5,551 nt of DNA from Lachnospiraceae bacterium (lineage in GTDB: Bacteria > Bacillota_A > Clostridia > Lachnospirales > Lachnospiraceae): contig JAGOGN010000108.1 of NCBI GenBank assembly GCA_017996675.1, positions 1 to 5,551 of the forward strand, in the 5' to 3' direction. Made by a program: the position numbers and the translations under genes. Below are positions 1-4,707 of the stretch, piece after piece. Under the pieces are notes generated by a model, which was not told where the DNA came from, ran no database searches, and saw only the letters and a program-made list of their open reading frames with translations. Positions within the stretch are counted from its first letter, which is position 1. Each line of letters opens with the position of its first letter.

Positions 1-1319
1 GGCTGAGCATCTAAAAAGGTTTGTCTTAAAACACGGTTTCTCTCCTTTACAGAAAAGATTTGAGCATTTCCAATAAATCGCTCTTCCACAGATTTGGACC
101 CACGTATAATAAATCCTCTTCCTTTTACTTTATACGGAAGAACACTCACAGCTGCCGCTAAAGTTTTTCTCAGACCTCTTGGAAGTTTCTGATATCCTGC
201 TAAAGACATTGGCTCATGATAAATATTATATCCACCAAAGAACTCATCCGCTCCTTCTCCTGATAAAACTACCTTCACATGTTTTGCTGCTTCTCTGTCT
301 ACAAAATACAAAGCTGCAGCAGCTGGATCAGCTAATGGTTCATCCATAAAATACTGTATTTTAGGTAATTCAGACCAAAATTCTTCTGTCGTAATCACCT
401 TACTGTAATTATCGATTCCAATTTTTTCCGAAAGATCTTTCGCATATGGGATTTCATTGTATTTTTCATAATCAAATCCAACGGTAAACGTTTTTGCGCC
501 ATGGAAATTAGCAGCAACGTAACTAGAATCCACTCCACTGGATAATAAAGATGCAACTTCCACGTCACTCACCATATGATAGCGAATCGAATCTTTCAGT
601 GTCTTATCGATATTTTGAACTAATTCTTCGTAATTCATATCTTCTTGTGGATCAAGAAGTGGATCAAAGTAACGCTCAATTTTCATTTCACCATTTTCAA
701 ACATAAAATAATGACCTGGCATTAATTTATAGATTCCCTCAAAAAAAGTTTCTGGAAGAACCGAATACTGGAAGGTCAAGTACTGTTCCAATGCTTGTGG
801 ATTCACTTTTCTTTCATATTCCGGATGTTCCAGAATACTCTTGATTTCTGATCCATATACGAGCTGATCATTGATGATTCCATAGTAAAATGGTTTGATT
901 CCAAAAAAGTCTCTGGCGCCAAACATCGTTTTCTTATTCTTATCCCAAATAACAAATGCGAACATTCCTCGCAAATGAGAAAGCAAATCCGTGCCATACT
1001 CCTCATACCCGTGAACCAAACACTCTGTGTCCGCATGATTTGCAAAAATATGACCCTTTGCTTCTAGCTCTTTACGAATTTCTTTATAGTTATAGATTTC
1101 TCCATTGAAAGTAATGATTAAATCGCCTGTCTCATTGGTCATTGGTTGAGAACCATGATCCAAATCGATGATACTCAGTCTACGAAATCCCATCGCAACC
1201 TGCTCATCTATATAGGTACCTCCACCATCTGGTCCTCTATGATGAATACGAGTCATCATCTTTTCTAAAATTTTATCCTGGTCTGCCTGTCTACCAGTAA
1301 ATCCACAAATTCCACACAT
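1..1319 (-). CDS. asnB: Asparagine synthetase (glutamine-hydrolysing), C-terminus cut by window edge
   Basis: Cytosolic enzyme that makes asparagine from aspartate, using ATP and ammonia released from glutamine. The first 439 residues are visible; family members are about 600-630 residues, so roughly the last quarter lies beyond position 1. After Met1 comes Cys2, the class II glutamine amidotransferase nucleophile (MCGICGF). HRGPDG follows at residues 27-32 and NGEIYN at 72-77. The synthetase domain has the pyrophosphate loop SSGVDSS at 260-266, where most relatives have SGGxDSS, and SGEGADE at 353-359. The ATG at 1317-1319 is fixed by the catalytic Cys2 and by GGAG 7 nt upstream. The gene has its own promoter and follows copA in the same direction without a clear metabolic link. 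The family call is secure. AsnB-type specificity is favoured over other GATase/synthetase relatives because the motifs are complete and collinear. Confidence 0.96.
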   Translation of the reverse strand, partial: MCGICGFTGRQADQDKILEKMMTRIHHRGPDGGGTYIDEQVAMGFRRLSIIDLDHGSQPMTNETGDLIITFNGEIYNYKEIRKELEAKGHIFANHADTECLVHGYEEYGTDLLSHLRGMFAFVIWDKNKKTMFGARDFFGIKPFYYGIINDQLVYGSEIKSILEHPEYERKVNPQALEQYLTFQYSVLPETFFEGIYKLMPGHYFMFENGEMKIERYFDPLLDPQEDMNYEELVQNIDKTLKDSIRYHMVSDVEVASLLSSGVDSSYVAANFHGAKTFTVGFDYEKYNEIPYAKDLSEKIGIDNYSKVITTEEFWSELPKIQYFMDEPLADPAAAALYFVDREAAKHVKVVLSGEGADEFFGGYNIYHEPMSLAGYQKLPRGLRKTLAAAVSVLPYKVKGRGFIIRGSKSVEERFIGNAQIFSVKERNRVLRQTFLDAQ

Positions 1320-1358
1320 AATTGCGCTCCATATTAATTATTTTAGTTTAACCAATAT

Positions 1359-1387
1359 AGTATACACCAAAGTTCTCACTTTGTCTA
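1359..1387 (-). promoter_or_regulatory. Predicted sigma-A promoter of asnB
   Basis: On the minus strand TAGACA (1382-1387; 5 of 6 to TTGACA) is followed after 17 bp by TATACT (1359-1364; 5 of 6 to TATAAT). Transcription would start near 1352, giving a leader of about 30 nt that contains the GGAG ribosome binding site at 1327-1330. The -35 box coincides with the TAG stop codon of copA, so asnB initiation begins exactly where copA translation ends. Seen directly; activity is inferred. Confidence 0.7.
1368..1383. repeat. 16-bp inverted repeat inside the asnB promoter
   Basis: CAAAGT and ACTTTG are perfect 6-bp arms around a 4-base centre. On the minus strand the centre is GAGA, a GNRA-type loop if transcribed. 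The element sits in the -35/-10 spacer of the predicted asnB promoter and touches the -35 box, a position suited to a repressor site. As RNA it would be a weak hairpin just after the copA stop, with no U-tract, so a role as intrinsic terminator is unlikely. No known operator is recognised. Confidence 0.4.
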
Positions 1388-1594
1388 TTTTACCGAAATA
1401 ACCTGGTACCCAGCATTCTGAACAGCTAAAACCAGTTCCTCTTCCATCATTTGATCATTTCCTTCTACCTGAGCCATTTTTGTATCCAAATCTACTATAA
1501 CGTTAGTCACACCATTTGTTTTTTCCAAGACTTCTTTTACTCTTCCCTGGCAGTGTGCGCACATCATACCTTCAATTACTAATGTTTTTGTCAT
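1385..1594 (-). CDS. Candidate nested copper chaperone (CopZ-like) from an internal in-frame start in copA
   Basis: Codon 772 of copA is an ATG (1592-1594) preceded by a consensus AAGGAGG (1603-1609) with an 8-nt spacer, as good a ribosome binding site as those of the full genes here. Initiation there would give a 69-residue soluble protein ending at the copA stop. It would be a complete HMA domain: it opens MTKTLVIEGMMCAHC, like free-standing CopZ proteins, carries the CxxC Cu(I) site (Cys12 and Cys15 of the short product), and ends with the usual AGY turn and last strand. Such chaperones deliver Cu(I) to CopA. The domain is certainly present as the CopA tail. Its separate synthesis is inference: the preceding Lys/Glu-rich linker could create an SD-like string by chance, or it may be a relic of a separate copZ gene that fused to copA. 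Confidence 0.5.
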   Translation of the reverse strand: MTKTLVIEGMMCAHCQGRVKEVLEKTNGVTNVIVDLDTKMAQVEGNDQMMEEELVLAVQNAGYQVISVK

Positions 1595-3907
1595 TTTCTG
1601 TTCCTCCTTCATGATGGGTTCTATCCTCGTTGTTTTATTCTTCTTTCCAAAATATCGTAGTCGTAAGGCGTTGGTTACTACAAAAACAGAACTTAAACTC
1701 ATTGCTGCTGCCCCCATCATCGGGTTTAACTTTAAGCCAAAAGCCGCTATAAAGACACCTGCAGCAACTGGAATTCCTAAGACATTATAGAAAAATGCCC
1801 AAAACAGATTCTGTTTCACATTCCGAATAACCGCCCTGCTTAACTGAACGGATTGTACAACACCCATCAAGTCATCTCGTACTAATATCATGTCAGCTGA
1901 TTCAATTGCGATATCTGTACCTGCACCAATTGCAACGCCCACATCTGCCCTTACAAGTGCCGGTGCATCATTAATTCCATCTCCAATCATCGCCACTACA
2001 TGTCCTTGCGATTGTAGTAATGAAATTTTCTTTTCCTTATCTTGTGGCAGGACCTGTGCAATCAATTCCTTTGCGCCAACTTCTCTTTTTACCGCTTGCG
2101 CTGTCTTTTCTCGATCACCGGTAAGCATCACCGTATGAATGTTCATTTTATGCAATTGTTCCAGTACTGCCTTTGTTCCAGGCTTTACAGGGTCTGCGAT
2201 TGCAATTGCTCCTATACATTCGCCTGTTTTTGCTACGTAAAGAACCGTGCATCCATCCTGCTCCCATTGAGAAACCTGAACCACTAAATTCGGTTGTAGC
2301 AAATCAATACCTTTACTTTCCATCAAACTAGCATTACCACAAAGAATCTGTTGTTCCTTTACTTCTCCAACGATTCCACCACCAGGAACCGCTTCATAGT
2401 GTTGTACAATCTCTTTTTTTTCTTGATTCAAATATTGAACAACTGCTTTTGACAAAGGATGTTCTGACATCGCCTCTAGGGAAGCCAAAAGAGGTTTGAT
2501 CTTAATCGCTTCCTGATTAGAAATCCATAATTCTCCTATGACCTTTGGCTTTCCTTCTGTAATCGTTCCTGTCTTATCAAATACAATGGTATCCACATCA
2601 CGCATGCGCTCCAGGCTTTCCGCTGATTTCACTAAAATTCCAAGTTCCGCACCCTTTCCTGTTCCAACCATAATGGCAGTTGGTGTTGCCAGTCCGAGCG
2701 CACAAGGACAAGAAATTACTAACACCGTAATTGCTCTTGCAAGTGCAAATTCAAAGTCTGCTCCGACAATTAGCCAAATAATTGCCGTCAAAAAACTAAT
2801 TCCCATTACAACCGGTACAAAAACACCTGCTACTTTATCTGCCAGCTTTGCGATTGGTGCCTTGGATGCACCAGCTTCATCCACCAGTCGAATAATTTGT
2901 GCAAGTGTGGTATCTGCTCCAACTTTATTTGCGCGAAACTTCATATATCCACTTTTGACCATGGTTCCACTTACTAATTGGTCGCCGATGCTTTTATCAA
3001 CCGGCAAAGATTCTCCCGTTAGCGCTGATTCGTCAACTGCGCCACTTCCCTCAACGATTACACCATCTCCTCCAATTAGCCCACCTTGTTTAACGATTAC
3101 AAGATCTCCTAATATAAGTTGATCAGATGCAATGAGCATTTCCACTCCATCTCGTTCCACTAAAGATTGCTTTGGTATCAAATGCATTAATTTCTCGATG
3201 GCTTTACTGGTCTTACCTTTGCTTTTTGTTTCTAAGTATTTTCCTACGGTGACTAATGTTAAAATCATTGCAGCAGATTCAAAATATAAATCCATTTGAT
3301 AATGATGGACCATCTCTAAATTGCCTGTAGCTAACCCAGTTGACATTTGAAACAAGGCAAAAATCCCATAAATCAATGCCGCTCCAGATCCCACTGCCAC
3401 CAACGAATCCATATTTGGCATCCGGTGAGCCAATGCTTTAAATCCAACCTGAAAAAACTTACGGTTGAAATACAAAATAGGTAGCGTAAACATGAATTGC
3501 ATGAGAGCAAAATTAACTCCATACTTTGTTCCTTCCATCCACCACGGAAGCGGTAAATGAATCATATGCCCCATCGAAAAATACATCAACGGAAGTAAAA
3601 ATAACACAGACGCCCATAGTCTAAATTGCATCTGTTTTTCTATTGGTTCCTTCTCGTTAGACGGATTGCTATTCGCTACTCGCTGTCCCTGATCTTGATT
3701 TGGCAAACTCGCCCCATACCCAATTTTCTCGACTGCTCGTATAATTTCTGGTGGTGAGATTTTTTGGTCATCATAGTCAACTACCATCTCATTTTTTAAT
3801 AAATTTACAGCTGAAACGTTCACACCATTTAGGGCAGCTACCGTTTTTTCTATATTTGCACTGCACGCACTACAAGACATTCCAGTTATATTATATTTAT
3901 CTTTCAC
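1385..3907 (-). CDS. copA: Cu(I)-exporting P1B-type ATPase with N- and C-terminal HMA domains
   Basis: Cytoplasmic-membrane pump that uses ATP to export Cu(I). Of its 840 residues, 1-67 form an HMA domain with GMSCSAC (Cys12, Cys15). A low-complexity linker follows, then a hydrophobic region with several spans at about 97-225. The actuator loop has TGES (297-300). The transport site is CPC at 400-402, the phosphorylation motif DKTGT has Asp444, the nucleotide-binding domain has HP at 483-484, and TGD (596-598) and GDGINDAP (642-649) complete the hydrolase core. Tyr707-Asn708 and MSLSS (736-740) in the last two spans are the P1B-1 signature for Cu(I)/Ag(I). A second HMA domain (772-840, GMMCAHC, Cys783 and Cys786) follows the last span, an extra placement since these domains are usually N-terminal. 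The start is GTG, chosen because AAGGAGGTG lies just upstream and residue 1 leads directly into the HMA fold. It is probably co-transcribed with the small Cys-rich gene 27 nt upstream. Confidence 0.96.
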   Translation of the reverse strand: MKDKYNITGMSCSACSANIEKTVAALNGVNVSAVNLLKNEMVVDYDDQKISPPEIIRAVEKIGYGASLPNQDQGQRVANSNPSNEKEPIEKQMQFRLWASVLFLLPLMYFSMGHMIHLPLPWWMEGTKYGVNFALMQFMFTLPILYFNRKFFQVGFKALAHRMPNMDSLVAVGSGAALIYGIFALFQMSTGLATGNLEMVHHYQMDLYFESAAMILTLVTVGKYLETKSKGKTSKAIEKLMHLIPKQSLVERDGVEMLIASDQLILGDLVIVKQGGLIGGDGVIVEGSGAVDESALTGESLPVDKSIGDQLVSGTMVKSGYMKFRANKVGADTTLAQIIRLVDEAGASKAPIAKLADKVAGVFVPVVMGISFLTAIIWLIVGADFEFALARAITVLVISCPCALGLATPTAIMVGTGKGAELGILVKSAESLERMRDVDTIVFDKTGTITEGKPKVIGELWISNQEAIKIKPLLASLEAMSEHPLSKAVVQYLNQEKKEIVQHYEAVPGGGIVGEVKEQQILCGNASLMESKGIDLLQPNLVVQVSQWEQDGCTVLYVAKTGECIGAIAIADPVKPGTKAVLEQLHKMNIHTVMLTGDREKTAQAVKREVGAKELIAQVLPQDKEKKISLLQSQGHVVAMIGDGINDAPALVRADVGVAIGAGTDIAIESADMILVRDDLMGVVQSVQLSRAVIRNVKQNLFWAFFYNVLGIPVAAGVFIAAFGLKLNPMMGAAAMSLSSVFVVTNALRLRYFGKKNKTTRIEPIMKEEQKMTKTLVIEGMMCAHCQGRVKEVLEKTNGVTNVIVDLDTKMAQVEGNDQMMEEELVLAVQNAGYQVISVK
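1603..1609 (-). promoter_or_regulatory. Internal Shine-Dalgarno for the nested copZ-like start
   Basis: AAGGAGG read on the minus strand, 8 nt before the in-frame ATG at 1592-1594. It lies in the linker between the last membrane span and the C-terminal HMA domain of CopA. Sequence and spacing match a full-strength Firmicutes ribosome binding site; use in vivo is inferred. Confidence 0.55.
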
Positions 3908-3915
3908 TTTTTAGG

Positions 3916-3924
3916 CACCTCCTT
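3916..3924 (-). promoter_or_regulatory. Ribosome binding site that fixes the GTG start of copA
   Basis: AAGGAGGTG on the minus strand is a near-complete match to the 16S anti-Shine-Dalgarno. Ten bases separate AAGGAGG from the GTG at 3905-3907. No ATG in frame lies nearer, and the next in-frame Met (residue 10) would remove the first strand of the HMA domain. The site falls in the 27-nt gap after the small Cys-rich gene, compatible with translational coupling. Confidence 0.8.
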
Positions 3925-3934
3925 TGTAACAAGC

Positions 3935-4096
3935 TTATCCCTTGCATTTGTGACTGCATCCAGAACATCCACCTGAACAAGAGCAAACATGATTTTTCTT
4001 ATCTCGTATTATCTTTCTAATAATTATAACAACAGCTAAAAGTATGATTCCACCAACGATTACTGTTGGGAGTGTCATTTGAATAAAATTCATCAT
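3935..4096 (-). CDS. Small Cys-rich membrane protein (FeoB-associated / p12-like family)
   Basis: A 53-residue protein opening MMNFIQMTLP. One hydrophobic span (about residues 9-26) is followed by RKIIRDKK and a tail with Cys38, 40, 44, 47 and 51 in CSCSGGCSGC plus HKC. This layout is that of the FeoB-associated Cys-rich membrane proteins, which normally sit beside the ferrous iron transporter FeoB; their role is not well established. By the positive-inside rule the Cys tail should face the cytoplasm, where it could bind metal or pass it to a transporter. Here the partner is the copper ATPase 27 nt downstream, with no feoA or feoB in the window. AAAGGG lies 7 nt before the first of two tandem ATG codons, so the protein may begin at either. 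Translation is strongly supported by the coherent design. The family call is good; a copper-related function is inference. Confidence 0.85.
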   Translation of the reverse strand: MMNFIQMTLPTVIVGGIILLAVVIIIRKIIRDKKNHVCSCSGGCSGCSHKCKG

Positions 4097-4169
4097 AATG
4101 TTTCCCTTTCTATTCTATACTCATCTTCTCATCTTACCACTTAATCTGAAAATTACAGTGACTTTTTCA

Positions 4170-4207
4170 CAAAAAAGCATAACGTGTATCTATTTGATGC
4201 TTTTTTG
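4170..4207. repeat. Leader hairpin: inverted repeat with A-tract and T-tract arms
   Basis: CAAAAAAGCAT (4170-4180) and ATGCTTTTTTG (4197-4207) are perfect 11-bp arms around a 16-nt centre. On the minus strand it would lie about 20-55 nt into the predicted leader of the Cys-rich/copA operon. Having A6 before and U6 after a GCAT stem resembles an intrinsic terminator or attenuator. However, the stem has few G/C pairs and the loop is long, so strong termination is unlikely. It may instead be a protein-binding palindrome. Confidence 0.4.
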
Positions 4208-4224
4208 GTTAGTCTTATCTAACC
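4207..4224. promoter_or_regulatory. Candidate DtxR-family operator at the start of the Cys-rich/copA operon
   Basis: GGTTAG (4207-4212) and CTAACC (4219-4224) form a perfect inverted repeat around TCTTAT. These are the core half-sites of the DtxR/IdeR consensus (TWAGGTTAGSCTAACCTWA). Counting flanks, each 9-base half (4204-4212 and 4219-4227) matches 8 of 9 positions. The halves are separated by 6 bp instead of 1. The site covers about +1 to +18 of the predicted minus-strand transcript, where a bound repressor would block initiation or clearance. A DtxR-family gene is divergent from it. The repeat is seen; the binding protein is inferred. Confidence 0.55.
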
Positions 4225-4231
4225 TAGTTTT

Positions 4232-4260
4232 AGTTTATCATGAGCTTGTTACCCTGTCAA
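4232..4260 (-). promoter_or_regulatory. Predicted sigma-A promoter of the Cys-rich protein/copA operon
   Basis: On the minus strand a perfect TTGACA (4255-4260) is followed after 17 bp by TAAACT (4232-4237; 4 of 6), with TG one base before the -10 as in extended -10 promoters. Transcription would start near 4225, leaving a leader of about 129 nt before the Cys-rich gene. No CopY-type box (TACAnnTGTA) was seen near it. Confidence 0.65.
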
Positions 4261-4270
4261 CAGATTGTTG
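4258..4270. repeat. 13-bp palindrome between the divergent promoters
   Basis: CAACA and TGTTG are perfect 5-bp arms around GAT. The element overlaps the last three bases of the minus-strand -35 box (4255-4260) and lies just upstream of, or overlapping, the possible -35 of the regulator gene, so a protein bound here could affect both directions. It is short enough to arise by chance and matches no operator known to me. Confidence 0.3.
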
Positions 4271-4296
4271 CTCTTTTTTTTTATCTATGATACATT
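4268..4296 (+). promoter_or_regulatory. Possible weak promoter of the DtxR-family gene
   Basis: Best arrangement found: TTGCTC (4268-4273), 17 bp, TACATT (4291-4296) with TG one base before it. An overlapping alternative -10 is TATGAT (4286-4291), which lacks a good -35. The spacer contains nine consecutive T residues (4274-4282). The transcript would start about 7-10 nt before the ribosome binding site at 4309-4316. The assignment is tentative. Confidence 0.35.
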
Positions 4297-4323
4297 ATTT
4301 GAAAGACCAAAGGAGGTTTTCCT

Positions 4324-4707
4324 ATGCAATACAATAAATCATCAGAAGATTATTTAGAAACTATATTATTATTAAAAGAAAAATTAGGCGAAGTTCGTTC
4401 CATTGATATTGTCAACGAAACCGGCTACACCAAACCAAGTATTAGTGTTGCAATGAAAAAATTAAGAGAACAGGAATACATCCTCATGGATTCCAAAGGT
4501 CATATCTCCCTTACTCAAAAAGGACGTGATCTTGCAGAAAATATTTATACGAAACATCGCTATTTAAAACAATTTTTTCTTGAAATTGGAGTGGACGAAG
4601 AAAACGCCACTGAAGATGCATGCAAGATCGAGCATGAAATCAGCGACGTTTCATTTCAATGTATTAAGAACCATTTAATGGAAATTCGAAAAAATGAAAT
4701 TTTTTAA
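4324..4707 (+). CDS. DtxR/MntR-family metal-dependent transcriptional regulator, short form
   Basis: A 127-residue DNA-binding protein. An N-terminal winged helix-turn-helix (about residues 1-70, with TKPSISVAMKKL as the likely recognition helix) is followed by the helical dimerisation and metal-binding domain (about 71-127). It lacks the C-terminal SH3-like domain of DtxR/IdeR (about 230 residues) and is shorter than B. subtilis MntR (142). By motif alignment its metal ligands are Asp9, Glu12, His78, Cys100, Glu103 and His104. Asp9/Glu12 resemble MntR, whereas Cys100 equals DtxR Cys102 where MntR has Glu99. The DtxR ancillary-site residues Glu83 and His98 appear replaced by Lys82 and Thr96. 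AAAGGAGG lies 7 nt before the ATG. The gene is divergent from the Cys-rich/copA operon, the likely target. The metal (Fe, Mn or other) cannot be settled from sequence. Its stop overlaps that of the ureohydrolase gene. Confidence 0.92.
   Translation: MQYNKSSEDYLETILLLKEKLGEVRSIDIVNETGYTKPSISVAMKKLREQEYILMDSKGHISLTQKGRDLAENIYTKHRYLKQFFLEIGVDEENATEDACKIEHEISDVSFQCIKNHLMEIRKNEIF
4689..4705. repeat. AT-only inverted repeat at the convergent gene ends
   Basis: AAAAAAT (4689-4695) and ATTTTTT (4699-4705) are perfect 7-bp arms around GAA, with ATTC (4684-4687) and GAAT (4709-4712) as an outer pair. It falls on the last codons of the regulator gene, next to both stop codons. The T-tract follows in either direction, which would suit bidirectional 3' ends, but a stem without G/C pairs is a poor intrinsic terminator. 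No better terminator was seen for either gene. Confidence 0.3.

Noticed and set aside
803..1045. 80-codon minus-strand frame
   Set aside because: It lies inside asnB in another frame; the asnB frame contains all the conserved motifs through this stretch.
2538..3122. Open frame of 194 codons on the plus strand
   Set aside because: It is antisense to the core of copA, begins without a ribosome binding site, and its Ser/Thr/Pro-rich composition is that of an antisense shadow.
3700..3907. Programmed frameshift after the N-terminal HMA domain, as in E. coli copA
   Set aside because: No CCCAAAG-like slippery heptamer was seen near the end of the first HMA domain, and the frame continues normally.
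4121..4180. 19-codon leader peptide on the minus strand, upstream of the Cys-rich gene
   Set aside because: The ATG has no Shine-Dalgarno and the codons show no run of one amino acid that would suggest attenuation.
4170..4207. Strong intrinsic terminator
   Set aside because: The arms pair perfectly and have a T-tract, but the stem has only three G/C pairs and the loop is 16 nt, so it is listed only as a hairpin.
4097..4323. CopY-type copper operator or T-box/riboswitch
   Set aside because: No TACAnnTGTA box and no recognisable T-box or riboswitch core was found; the palindromes present fit DtxR-type half-sites better.
4098..4337. 79-codon plus-strand frame across the intergenic region
   Set aside because: It has no ribosome binding site, runs over the predicted promoters, and overlaps the well-supported start of the regulator gene.
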